Source: Bacillus thuringiensis
GTDB taxonomy: Bacteria; Bacillota; Bacilli; Bacillales; Bacillaceae_G
Reading direction: 5' to 3'
Length of the DNA stretch: 64,000 nt
Assembly (NCBI RefSeq): GCF_001182785.1
Contig: NZ_CP012099.1
Location: forward strand, 5,020,501-5,084,500
The notes beneath the pieces are model-generated. The model made no database searches and was not told the DNA's origin. It saw nothing but the letters and a program-made list of their open reading frames with translations. The stretch's first letter is position 1. Every line of letters begins with the position of its first letter. Below, in pieces: positions 8,758 to 16,187 of the stretch. Position numbers and translations under genes: made by a program.

Positions 8758-11497
8758 AGTAACAATTAGGCTCCAGCATGTTAGTCAAGGTTGGTTCCTT
8801 TGGGGAGAAGATGACAGCGGTACTCCATTATCCGTAACAAGTTGGAAACGAAATGCATTCACATGGCACTCCACTTCTTTCTACGGTACGTTTCTAAAAG
8901 AAGCAACCTTCGAAGGAAAACAAGGTGTGCTGCTTACAAATGCACAAGCCTTTGAATACATTGCAAACAAACCGATGAATTCATTTGCACATATGCAAAT
9001 AAACGGACCTATTACAGCACTTACGAAAGATGCAAATGAATTATGGGATGCCTTTACGAGTGGTAGCTTCGTACCAAATATGAATCATTGGTCCAAACAA
9101 CCATCTTGGAAAGTTCAAAATACACCAATTGAAGATGACACATTAGCATCTCTTTTCTCAGCAGCAGTTAATGAAAGCATATTACAAGATAATCGCTCAA
9201 ATGACGGCTGGGAAGATGCTAAAAGACTATATGAACATTACGACTTTACGAAAAGACAATTAGAAACAGCACTACATGAAGAAGATTGGCTTCGAAAAAT
9301 TGGTTATATTGAAGATGATCTTCCGTTTACAATCGGATTAAGACTACAAGAACCACAAGAAGAATTTGAAATGTGGAAGCTTGAAACAATTGTGACACCA
9401 AAGCGCGGGGCGCATCGCATATATGTATATGAAAACATCGATTCCTTACCGAAAAGATGGCACGATTACGAGGAACGGATTACAGAAACACAAGAAGGTT
9501 TTAGTAAGCTCATACCGTGGTTAAAAGAAGGAGATACGTTCCGAAATGAGCTCTTTGAAACCGAAGCGTGGAACTTCTTAACAGAAGCAAGCAATGAATT
9601 ACTTGCAGCCGGCATTACAATTTTACTACCATCATGGTGGCAAAATTTAAAAGCAACAAAACCGAAATTACGTGTCCAGTTGAAGCAAAATACAGCACAA
9701 ACACAATCGTTCTTCGGTATGAATACGCTCGTTAATTTTGACTGGCGCATTTCGACGAACGGCATTGATTTATCGGAAAGCGAATTTTTCGAACTCGTTG
9801 AACAAAACAAACGCCTATTTAATATAAACGGTCAATGGATGCGACTAGATCCAGCCTTTATCGAAGAAGTAAGGAAACTCATGAACCGTGCCGATAAATA
9901 TGGACTAGAGATGAAAGATGTCCTGCAGCAACATTTATCAAATACGGCTGAAACAGAAATTGTAGAAGATAATAGCCCGTTTACTGATATTGAAATCGAA
10001 CTAGATGGATATTATGAAGAACTCTTCCAGAAGCTGCTTCATATTGGAGATATTCCAAAAGTAGATGTCCCTACTTCACTAAACGCAACACTTCGTCCGT
10101 ATCAACAACACGGTATTGAATGGTTATTATATTTACGAAAGCTTGGATTTGGAGCATTGCTAGCTGACGATATGGGACTCGGGAAAAGTATTCAAACAAT
10201 CTCTTACTTACTATATATAAAAGAAAACAATCTCAAAACAGGCCCTGCATTAATCGTAGCACCGACATCTGTTCTTGGAAATTGGCAAAAAGAATTTGAG
10301 CGTTTCGCACCGAATTTACGTGTTCAATTACATTACGGAAGTAATAGAGATAAGGGCAATTTATTTGAAGATTTCCTTCAATCGGCAGATGTTGTATTAA
10401 CATCTTATGCATTGGCTCAGCTCGATGAGGAAGAACTGACTTCATTATGCTGGGATGCTGTTATTTTGGATGAAGCACAAAATATTAAGAACCCGCATAC
10501 GAAACAGTCGAAAGCAGTACGAAACTTGCAAGCAAATCACAAAATCGCTTTAACTGGTACACCGATGGAAAATCGCCTCGCTGAACTTTGGTCCATTTTC
10601 GACTTTATTAATCATGGATATCTCGGAAGCTTAGGGCAATTCCAGCGCCGCTTCGTCACACCGATTGAAAAAGATCGTGATGAAGGAAAAATCCAGCAAG
10701 TTCAACGGTTTATCTCACCATTTTTACTGCGCCGAACGAAGAAAGATCAAACAGTCGCATTAAATTTACCAGATAAACAAGAACAAAAAGCTTACTGTCC
10801 TCTTACTGGTGAACAAGCTTCCTTATATGAACAACTTGTTCAAGATACACTGCAAAATGTCGAAGGATTAAGCGGAATTGAAAGACGCGGTTTTATATTA
10901 CTTATGCTGAACAAGCTAAAACAAATTTGTAATCATCCTGCTCTTTATTTAAAAGAAGAAGAGCCACAAAATGTCGTTGAACGCTCCATGAAAACAAAAA
11001 TATTAATGGAGCTCATCGAAAATATAAAAGATCAAAATGAAAGTTGCCTCATCTTCACTCAATACATCGGCATGGGGAACATGCTAAAACGTGTGCTAGA
11101 AGAAAAATTCGGCCAGCGTGTCCTCTTCTTAAACGGTAGTGTACCGAAAAAAGATCGTGACAAGATGATTGAGGAGTTCCAAAACGGAACGTATGACATT
11201 TTCATCTTATCCTTAAAAGCTGGCGGAACAGGATTAAACTTAACCGCTGCCAACCATGTCATTCACTACGATCGTTGGTGGAATCCAGCTGTGGAAAATC
11301 AAGCAACAGACCGCGCATATCGTATCGGTCAAAAACGATTTGTGCATGTTCACAAACTCATCACAACAGGAACGTTAGAAGAAAAAATTGATGAAATGCT
11401 AGAAAGAAAACAATCTCTAAACAATGCGGTCATCACAAGCGATAGTTGGATGACTGAACTATCAACAGACGAACTAAAAGAATTACTTGGTGTATAA
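8741..11497 (+). CDS. ywqA: SNF2-family helicase (YwqA-like)
   Basis: 918 residues. An N-terminal ~450-residue region of the bacterial SNF2-associated type precedes the two RecA-like lobes. Motif I is DDMGLGKSIQT, motif II DEAQ (VILDEAQNIKN), motif III ALTGTP, and motif VI includes ATDRAYRIGQ. It should translocate on double-stranded DNA using ATP; its biological target is unknown. The start at 8741 lies inside the end of the SWIM gene, preceded by GGAAAGGA. The stop codon TAA is part of the ATAAA border of a bcr1-like repeat that begins at 11494. Confidence 0.93.
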   Translation: MINQTEVTIRLQHVSQGWFLWGEDDSGTPLSVTSWKRNAFTWHSTSFYGTFLKEATFEGKQGVLLTNAQAFEYIANKPMNSFAHMQINGPITALTKDANELWDAFTSGSFVPNMNHWSKQPSWKVQNTPIEDDTLASLFSAAVNESILQDNRSNDGWEDAKRLYEHYDFTKRQLETALHEEDWLRKIGYIEDDLPFTIGLRLQEPQEEFEMWKLETIVTPKRGAHRIYVYENIDSLPKRWHDYEERITETQEGFSKLIPWLKEGDTFRNELFETEAWNFLTEASNELLAAGITILLPSWWQNLKATKPKLRVQLKQNTAQTQSFFGMNTLVNFDWRISTNGIDLSESEFFELVEQNKRLFNINGQWMRLDPAFIEEVRKLMNRADKYGLEMKDVLQQHLSNTAETEIVEDNSPFTDIEIELDGYYEELFQKLLHIGDIPKVDVPTSLNATLRPYQQHGIEWLLYLRKLGFGALLADDMGLGKSIQTISYLLYIKENNLKTGPALIVAPTSVLGNWQKEFERFAPNLRVQLHYGSNRDKGNLFEDFLQSADVVLTSYALAQLDEEELTSLCWDAVILDEAQNIKNPHTKQSKAVRNLQANHKIALTGTPMENRLAELWSIFDFINHGYLGSLGQFQRRFVTPIEKDRDEGKIQQVQRFISPFLLRRTKKDQTVALNLPDKQEQKAYCPLTGEQASLYEQLVQDTLQNVEGLSGIERRGFILLMLNKLKQICNHPALYLKEEEPQNVVERSMKTKILMELIENIKDQNESCLIFTQYIGMGNMLKRVLEEKFGQRVLFLNGSVPKKDRDKMIEEFQNGTYDIFILSLKAGGTGLNLTAANHVIHYDRWWNPAVENQATDRAYRIGQKRFVHVHKLITTGTLEEKIDEMLERKQSLNNAVITSDSWMTELSTDELKELLGV

Positions 11498-11648
11498 AGT
11501 GAAACTTTAATCAGTGGGGGTTTTGTTCATCCCCACTGATTATTAGTTGAACCAATCGGGCTTTTACGGGCAGTTGATCACCTCCCTAACTTCTTTGCTT
11601 TCGCTGAATTTTGAGGTGGGGGTCTTACTGCCCGTTAATGCGGGATAG
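11494..11648. repeat. bcr1-like interspersed repeat, copy 1
   Basis: About 155 bases beginning ATAAAGTGAAACTTTAATCAG and ending GCGGGATAGA. Internal complementary blocks (CAGTGGGG/CCCCACTG and CGGGCAGT/ACTGCCCG) suggest a folded transcript. A close copy lies at 46004-46155 and a shorter one at 13988-14086. Length, sequence style and the ATAAA border agree with the cereus-group bcr1 element as I recall it; the name is from memory. Confidence 0.8.
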
Positions 11649-11693
11649 AGTGAAACTTTAATCAGGCCAGTTACGGGAAATTTTACTACCCGC
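11646..11693. repeat. Truncated bcr1-like fragment
   Basis: ATAGAGTGAAACTTTAATCAG repeats the first 21 bases of the bcr1-like element directly after copy 1, then diverges into a short CGGG...CCCG hairpin. It looks like a deletion derivative arranged head to tail with the full copy. Confidence 0.6.
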
Positions 11694-11709
11694 AAAAAAA
11701 GAGCTAATC
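11694..11709. terminator. Left half of a terminator split by the IS element
   Basis: AAAAAAAGAGCTAATC is complementary to GATTAGCTCTTTTTT at 13168-13182. Removing the IS and one copy of ATC restores a 17-18 bp stem with a GAAAT loop, a bidirectional terminator between the helicase and VanZ-like genes. Confidence 0.85.
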
Positions 11710-11745
11710 TGAAGTGACCCCTAAAAGTTAGACACGGTTATTTCA

Positions 11746-12543
11746 TTAGGCAGCTTGATAAAAGTGAGTCCGGTATTGTACCGGGCTCATTTTTAATTTT
11801 GCCTTAATCCGTTTCGTATTATAATAATCTATATATTTTTCTAATTCTATTTTAAAGTGCTCTACATTTTCAAATTCTTTTATGTAGAGGAACTCCGACT
11901 TCATAATCCCAAAGAAATTTTCTATTACTGCGTTGTCGTAACAGTTTCCTTTTCGAGACATACTCTGGACGATAGCTCTTGATTCAAGTGTCCGGACGTA
12001 CTGTCTCATTTGATAATGCCATCCTTGATCCGAATGCATCAGTAGCTGGTGGGTTTCGGGTAAACGTTCCAATGCTTTCTCTAACATGTCTGAAACAAGC
12101 GAATACGTCGGTCTAGAACCAATTGTATAGGTAATAATTTCACCATTATACAAATCTAATACAGGTGATACATACAGTTTTTCTCCAAACAATTTAAACT
12201 CTGTGATGTCTGTTACCCACTTTTGATTCGGTGCATCTGTATGAAAATTACGCTCTAAAATATTAGGTGCAATTCTACCGACTTTTCCTTTATAGGATTT
12301 ATATTTCTTCATACGCACAACACACTTTAACCCAAGCTCTTTCATAATGCGCTGAACCTTCTTGTGGTTCACTTTCTGGCCACGATTCGTTAATTCATCA
12401 CGAATGCGACGGTAACCATAACGACCTTCATTTTCCTCATAAATCGCTTTAATCTCAGCTTTCAAATCGGCATCTACATCTGGACGATTCATTTTCTTTA
12501 CTAAATCATAATACGTGCTTCGAGGAATAGTAGCTAGCTCCAC
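11746..12543 (-). CDS. IS3-family transposase OrfB (DDE domain)
   Basis: 265 residues as an independent frame. It carries the HTH_21-like region followed by the rve integrase core: first Asp in WVTDITEF, second in VLDLYNGE with the HSDQG block, and Glu in NAVIENFFG. The same frame is open upstream to about 12612, so the active protein is most likely an OrfAB fusion made by -1 frameshifting near the end of orfA. The ATG at 12543 is nominal. Confidence 0.9.
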   Translation of the reverse strand: MELATIPRSTYYDLVKKMNRPDVDADLKAEIKAIYEENEGRYGYRRIRDELTNRGQKVNHKKVQRIMKELGLKCVVRMKKYKSYKGKVGRIAPNILERNFHTDAPNQKWVTDITEFKLFGEKLYVSPVLDLYNGEIITYTIGSRPTYSLVSDMLEKALERLPETHQLLMHSDQGWHYQMRQYVRTLESRAIVQSMSRKGNCYDNAVIENFFGIMKSEFLYIKEFENVEHFKIELEKYIDYYNTKRIKAKLKMSPVQYRTHFYQAA

Positions 12544-12581
12544 GAGTGCTTTGACCGAATATTTATGCCTTAATTCATAGA

Positions 12582-13100
12582 CTACTTGCGCTTTGTCTTG
12601 TTTTGTGATTTTTCCTTGTTTTGAACTAAGGCATTTAACTTTTTTAAGTACTCATTTTCCATCTCAAGCTGTTTAATGCGTGCTTCAAGTGCTTCGACTG
12701 ACCCTTCAGCTAAAGGTTGTTTTAATTGTTTATTTGAATCTTTTTTCATGGATGGACGCCCCTTTTTCTTAGATTGAAGGGCATCAATTCCTTGTGTTTC
12801 GAGCTGTTTTTTCCAAACAGAAATCGTTGAAGGGGCAGGAATATTAAAGATAGCTGCCGTCTCAAATAAGGACATACCGTTTTCAATCATAAAGTTTAGT
12901 ACGTCTAGTTTAAATTGTTGTGTGTAATTTGTACATCGTTTTAGAAAAGCTTCCAGACCATTCTGTTTATATTGGTTTACCCAATTCAAAATGATTGTGT
13001 CACTTATACCGAGCGATCTACCCAGTTCTCGATAACTTTCATTTCCGTTCAAATAACGTAGAACGATTTGTATTTTTTCATCAGCTGTAAATTTAGCCAT
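12582..13100 (-). CDS. IS3-family OrfA (helix-turn-helix)
   Basis: 172 residues with two helix-turn-helix blocks (about 5-50 and 60-105), a basic linker (KKKGRPSMKK) and a C-terminal leucine-zipper-like coil (LEARIKQLEMENEYLKKL), the usual IS150-type OrfA layout and length. ATG at 13100 with GGAGGTG upstream; that site borders the palindrome at 13116-13144. A run of five A residues near 12609-12613 is the likely frameshift region, since the -1 frame from there continues into OrfB. Confidence 0.9.
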   Translation of the reverse strand: MAKFTADEKIQIVLRYLNGNESYRELGRSLGISDTIILNWVNQYKQNGLEAFLKRCTNYTQQFKLDVLNFMIENGMSLFETAAIFNIPAPSTISVWKKQLETQGIDALQSKKKGRPSMKKDSNKQLKQPLAEGSVEALEARIKQLEMENEYLKKLNALVQNKEKSQNKTKRK

Positions 13101-13115
13101 AGAAAAACTGCACCT

Positions 13116-13144
13116 CCAATTGTTAGACTGTGTCTAACAATTGG
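13116..13144. promoter_or_regulatory. Perfect 13-bp palindrome before orfA
   Basis: CCAATTGTTAGAC, three bases, GTCTAACAATTGG. On the minus strand the second arm runs straight into the orfA ribosome binding site GGAGG. A hairpin formed only in transcripts from outside could limit transposase synthesis, as known for other IS elements. Confidence 0.6.
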
Positions 13145-13155
13145 GGTGCAGTTCA

Positions 13156-13186
13156 ATCTCGAAATGAGATTAGCTCTTTTTTCTAT
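13156..13186. terminator. Right half of the split terminator
   Basis: Contains the second ATC target copy, the original loop GAAAT, and the arm GAGATTAGCTC followed by six T. The VanZ-like stop codon lies in the arm. On its own this half keeps only a very short stem, so termination is probably lost for both neighbours. Confidence 0.8.
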
Positions 13187-13655
13187 TCCAAAACCAATTA
13201 CTTATTATAATCCCGGTTAATCCGCCGCACGTATCAAGCAATGAATCTTGCCACATTGGTGTACGGTCCCCCGTATACCATTGATGGATTTCATCAAATG
13301 TTGCATAACCTGCAACGAAAAGAAGGGCATATATAAAACATCTTTTCCTCGAATGACCTGATCGATGAAAAGCGTAATAAATCAATGAACCTAGCATAAA
13401 GAACACCATAAAATGAGCACCTTTACGAAGGAAAAACTCAATAAATCCGCCTACACCTTTATTCGCAATACTAACAGGGGTTCCTCCACCATAATCGATA
13501 GATACCCATGAAAAATGCTCTTTCACAAATTCAACATTTACATATTGTTCAATATCTGAACGCATATCCTGCTTTTTATATGGTTGTGCCGAAGAATAGA
13601 AAATCAGCCCCATCCATAGTAATACAGGAATCCAAAATAACCATTTACGATTCAT
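13170..13655 (-). CDS. VanZ-like family membrane protein
   Basis: 161 residues with four probable membrane helices. Family hallmarks are the first helix followed by SSAQPYKKQD, the KGAHF motif in helix 2, and DEIHQWYTGDRTPMWQDSLLDTCGG between helices 3 and 4. Proteins of this group relate to VanZ, which gives low-level teicoplanin resistance, but most chromosomal members have no proven role. ATG at 13655 with AGGAG about eleven bases upstream. Its 3' end lies in the arm of a terminator broken by an IS. Confidence 0.87.
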   Translation of the reverse strand: MNRKWLFWIPVLLWMGLIFYSSAQPYKKQDMRSDIEQYVNVEFVKEHFSWVSIDYGGGTPVSIANKGVGGFIEFFLRKGAHFMVFFMLGSLIYYAFHRSGHSRKRCFIYALLFVAGYATFDEIHQWYTGDRTPMWQDSLLDTCGGLTGIIISNWFWNRKKS

Positions 13656-13766
13656 TATCCAGAATTCTCCTCTCTTAATCTTTTAAGGGTACCAAAAAAA
13701 AGAAAAAATTTCACGCCAAAACATGACATTTGTACCCTATTTATAAAGTGAAAGGAGGTGATACAC

Positions 13767-13991
13767 ATGGCAATTGAAACAATCGTAATGGATTTAACTT
13801 TACGTCTTGTCTTAAACAACGGATTAGATAAGAACGGCAAAACAGTTTTCAAGAGCAAACAATTTAAACGTGTTAAAACAAATGCGAGCTTAGATCAAGT
13901 ACACAACGTAGCTCATGCTCTCGCTTCCTTACAAGCATCACCACTTCACGCTGTACAACTTGTTAGCACATCAGATCTTTCTAAACTATAA
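13767..13991 (+). CDS. DUF1659 family small protein
   Basis: 74 residues, matching the DUF1659 pattern (hydrophobic strand, GLDKNGKTVFKSKQF, then a helix with ALASLQASPL). Function is unknown. The ATG at 13767 follows a near-complete anti-16S match, AAAGGAGGTGAT at 13751-13762, so translation should be strong; a GTG at 13758 overlaps that site and is rejected. The next gene is a DUF2922 protein, a usual companion. The stop codon TAA is provided by the ATAAA border of a bcr1-like repeat. Confidence 0.85.
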   Translation: MAIETIVMDLTLRLVLNNGLDKNGKTVFKSKQFKRVKTNASLDQVHNVAHALASLQASPLHAVQLVSTSDLSKL

Positions 13992-14086
13992 AGTAAAACT
14001 CGGATCAGTGGGGATTTTATTCATCCCCGCTGATTATTAGCCGCAATTTAACCAGCAGACCCGAGTCCCGTAAATAGCGGGATAAA
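13988..14086. repeat. Short bcr1-like repeat (99 bases) with ATAAA at both ends
   Basis: Starts ATAAAGTAAAACT, has the GATCAGTGGGG...CCCCGCTGATTATTAG block of the longer copies, and ends GCGGGATAAA. The central part of the full element is missing. ATAAA is present at 13988-13992 and 14082-14086, consistent with a 5-base target duplication. Confidence 0.7.
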
Positions 14087-14106
14087 TACAAAGGAGGGAA
14101 TAACAC

Positions 14107-14322
14107 ATGCAAGTACTAGAGTTAATTTTCGCGAAAGAAGATGGAAAAACAGTCGTTTTTTCTATCGATACGCCCATCACACCAATCGATGCACAAGTCG
14201 TAAATCAAGTAATGGATACAATCCTTGCCTCATCTGTATTTTCATCCATTGATGAAAATACAAGAAAAAAGGGAGCTCGCCTTGTAGAAAAAAATGTATC
14301 TGAAGTTCCAATTACTCTATAA
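14107..14322 (+). CDS. DUF2922 family small protein
   Basis: 71 residues with the DUF2922 pattern: LELIFAKEDGKTVVFSIDTP, a VMDTILAS helix and a KKGARLVEKN strand. Function is unknown. AAAGGAGGG at 14091-14099 precedes the ATG. It lies 115 bases after the DUF1659 gene; the gap is almost entirely a bcr1-like repeat, so the pair was probably a tight operon before insertion. Confidence 0.85.
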   Translation: MQVLELIFAKEDGKTVVFSIDTPITPIDAQVVNQVMDTILASSVFSSIDENTRKKGARLVEKNVSEVPITL

Positions 14323-14326
14323 AATG

Positions 14327-14367
14327 AAAAAGACGAATCTGCATCATTTTGCAGATTCGTCTTTTTT
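14327..14367. terminator. Bidirectional terminator shared by two convergent genes
   Basis: AAGACGAATCTGCA pairs with TGCAGATTCGTCTT, with A-rich and T-rich flanks. The last codons and stop of the minus-strand DUF4359 gene lie within the stem. Confidence 0.88.
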
Positions 14368-14742
14368 CTTCGGCATTTCAATCGGAATAAAAATCTTTGA
14401 AAAACCGACGCATACGTACTTATAATGTTCTTCACCTATATCAAACTCAGTCGTATATGTTGAGAAGAATATATAATCATTTCGCTTCGTATAATGATCA
14501 ATTAATAACCCAACTTGTGGCTCAACATACTTTTTCGCTAACTTTTTACCGGCCGATGCCAAGTCGCCAAGGAGACCCTCTTCATTCTCTTTTTGAACTT
14601 CATCTAGCTTCTTACTCACATCATTACGCTTCATAAACTGCTTCGCTGCCCATTCTGTATATTCTCCTTTACTCGGATTGCTGTTTGCTAAATATACTAG
14701 GAGAATGACAACTAAAGCCATAATAATATACTTTTTCTTCAT
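14344..14742 (-). CDS. DUF4359 domain protein
   Basis: 132 residues. An N-terminal membrane segment (residues 4-21, IIMALVVILLVYLANSN) is followed by the PSKGEYTEWAAKQ motif typical of DUF4359, a helical stretch and C-terminal strands with YKYVCVGFSKIF. Probably membrane anchored with an outside domain; role unknown. ATG at 14742, GGCGGTGA upstream. Monocistronic. Confidence 0.78.
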   Translation of the reverse strand: MKKKYIIMALVVILLVYLANSNPSKGEYTEWAAKQFMKRNDVSKKLDEVQKENEEGLLGDLASAGKKLAKKYVEPQVGLLIDHYTKRNDYIFFSTYTTEFDIGEEHYKYVCVGFSKIFIPIEMPKKKDESAK

Positions 14743-14934
14743 ACTATATCACCGCCTACTCTTTTCTATTTTCATATATATGTACAAGCGATGCAAATTA
14801 GAAAGACTATCACCTATTGATTGTAAACGAATAGCCAAAATTTACAATACAAAACAAAATATTAACACTTAATTTACTTATTCCGTATATAATTATATTC
14901 GAAATATTAATTTCATAAGGGAGGACTTAAAATC

Positions 14935-15441
14935 ATGAATGATGAAAATAACATTATTATTTCTAGTTCTACTATGATGCTTGTTCCATACAATCACCCT
15001 TATTATCGTACAAAACTTATCGACAGTAGCGGAGATGATCTTCGTTCCTGCCAAACCGCATTACAACTCATCAAACAATCTTGCTTAACCCATATTCACT
15101 CTACTTATCAAGGCAGGCGTAATGCAGTCCAAACAAATTTTAGATTTAAACAAAACGTTCCAATTCCAATTAATCATCGGGAATACATTTGTACTTTTCC
15201 AACAGAATCTCCTTCATCTCCAAACTGTATATGGCTATTTTATAACCACATACACGATATAGAATTTTGCCAAAAGATTAAAAAGACTAAAATACACTTT
15301 TCAAATGGCACCACTACAACAATATCTATCAGTCCACATAAATTGCAGCAACAATTATTAAAAGCTGGATACATACTATCTCGTATGAACATGCAAGATT
15401 CACTACAATTTAAAAACCCCTTGTTACATTTACTATATTAA
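14935..15441 (+). CDS. comK: Competence transcription factor ComK, short paralogue (ComK2-like)
   Basis: 168 residues against about 192 in B. subtilis. Recognisable ComK blocks are STYQGRRNAVQT (matching SSYAGRKAGT), ICTFPTESPSSPNCIWLFYNHI and IHFSNGTTTTISIS. ComK binds AT-rich AAAA-N5-TTTT boxes and activates DNA-uptake genes. The C-terminus is shorter than in B. subtilis, in the part known there to matter for tetramer formation and MecA control. Cereus-group genomes are known to have two ComK genes, and this looks like the second. ATG at 14935 with GGGAGG upstream. A small sigma factor gene faces it. Confidence 0.82.
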   Translation: MNDENNIIISSSTMMLVPYNHPYYRTKLIDSSGDDLRSCQTALQLIKQSCLTHIHSTYQGRRNAVQTNFRFKQNVPIPINHREYICTFPTESPSSPNCIWLFYNHIHDIEFCQKIKKTKIHFSNGTTTTISISPHKLQQQLLKAGYILSRMNMQDSLQFKNPLLHLLY

Positions 15442-15449
15442 ACTAACAA

Positions 15450-15488
15450 GTAGAATGGAAAGCAACATCTCTTGCCTTCCATTCTTAT
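15450..15488. terminator. Terminator between comK and the sigma factor gene
   Basis: AGAATGGAA and TTCCATTCT enclose a loop with further GC pairing (one mismatch); a T-rich stretch follows on the plus strand. It can serve both convergent genes. Confidence 0.65.
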
Positions 15489-15496
15489 ATTAATAT

Positions 15497-15967
15497 TTAT
15501 CCTTTTACACTATCTCGCATTTTCTCGAGTGCTTGCCGATACATCCATCTTACTTGATAATATGTCATTTCCATCTCTAACGCGATTTCTCCCATCGTCT
15601 TCCCTACAAAAAAACGTTCAAAAACAATATACTTCTCCTTCTCATCTAATACACTCATAAATTCCTTCACTCTCATTTCAACGTCTTCATAATGAAAGAT
15701 ATCCTCATACTCTCCTACACATACACATCTCTCCTGCACTGTGAACTCTTTCTTCAATCTCTCTAATATATAACCTCGCACCGTTACAACTGCATATGCA
15801 GGGAAACACCCCTTCTCCGCATCAAATCTTTCATATGCATGCCAAAGACCGATTAAACCACATTGATAATACTCTTCATAATCTTTACGAATACCTAATT
15901 TCTTTATTTGATTTACAATCATCCCTTCATACAAAACAACTGCCTCTTTAAAAGTCGCTGGCTTCAC
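15497..15967 (-). CDS. Small sigma-70 family factor
   Basis: 156 residues with region 2 (YYQCGLIGLWHAYERFDAEKGCF...YILERLKKE, about 28-75) and a region 4 helix-turn-helix (VLDEKEKYIVFERFFVGKTMGEIALEMEMTYYQVRWMYR, about 105-145). No region 3 is evident, so it is ECF-sized. The start is uncertain: GTG at 15967 lacks a clear ribosome binding site, but region 2 needs most of the N-terminus. A perfect AAAGGTATACCTTT palindrome lies 17 bases upstream. No anti-sigma gene adjoins it. It is convergent with comK. Confidence 0.75.
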   Translation of the reverse strand: MKPATFKEAVVLYEGMIVNQIKKLGIRKDYEEYYQCGLIGLWHAYERFDAEKGCFPAYAVVTVRGYILERLKKEFTVQERCVCVGEYEDIFHYEDVEMRVKEFMSVLDEKEKYIVFERFFVGKTMGEIALEMEMTYYQVRWMYRQALEKMRDSVKG

Positions 15968-15983
15968 ACAGTACCCGTTTCTA

Positions 15984-15997
15984 AAAGGTATACCTTT
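15984..15997. promoter_or_regulatory. Perfect 14-bp palindrome before the sigma factor gene
   Basis: AAAGGTATACCTTT lies in the presumed promoter or leader of the sigma gene, followed by GGTACC. It could be an operator or a ribosome-blocking hairpin. No regulator is known from the sequence. Confidence 0.4.
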
Positions 15998-16052
15998 CTA
16001 GTATTCCGCGGTACCTTCACAATATAAAAATAAAGAAAAGATTTCACTGTGA

Positions 16053-16129
16053 GTAATTTCAAATACTACCGATGGAATTTGAAATTACACTATGTAGTAT
16101 TTGAAATTTTGTTGGTGGTATTTGAAATA
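16053..16129. repeat. Cluster of inverted and direct ATTTGAAAT repeats
   Basis: GTAATTTCAAAT (16053-16064) pairs with ATTTGAAATTAC (16077-16088), and AATTTCAAATACTAC (16055-16069) pairs perfectly with GTAGTATTTGAAATT (16094-16108). A further GTGGTATTTGAAAT follows near 16116-16129. The two pairings share an arm, so they exclude each other. Confidence 0.7.
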
Positions 16130-16142
16130 GGGATAAAAATAA

Positions 16143-16174
16143 AAAAGGTGACTCCCTTGAAGAGTCACCTTTTT
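16143..16174 (-). terminator. Terminator of the efflux operon
   Basis: AGGTGACTC-N7-GAGTCACCT with T-rich flanks on both sides, 18 bases after the stop of the Yip1-family gene. Confidence 0.88.
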
Positions 16175-16187
16175 CTAAAAGAATAAA

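Larger units (their letters stand above)
11710..13155 (-). mobile_element. IS3-family insertion sequence, IS150-like group (1446 bp)
   Basis: The element is bounded by imperfect terminal inverted repeats of about 26 bases (left begins TGAAGTGACCCC, right complement begins TGAACTGCACCCC; both continue to GTTAGACAC). A 3-base target duplication ATC lies at 11707-11709 and 13156-13158. It encodes OrfA and OrfB in overlapping frames. Both frames and both ends look intact, so it may be active. A perfect 13-bp palindrome lies just upstream of orfA. Confidence 0.93.

Noticed and set aside
13655..13858. 67-codon minus-strand frame upstream of the VanZ-like gene
   Set aside because: Antisense to the DUF1659 gene, whose ribosome binding site is near perfect.
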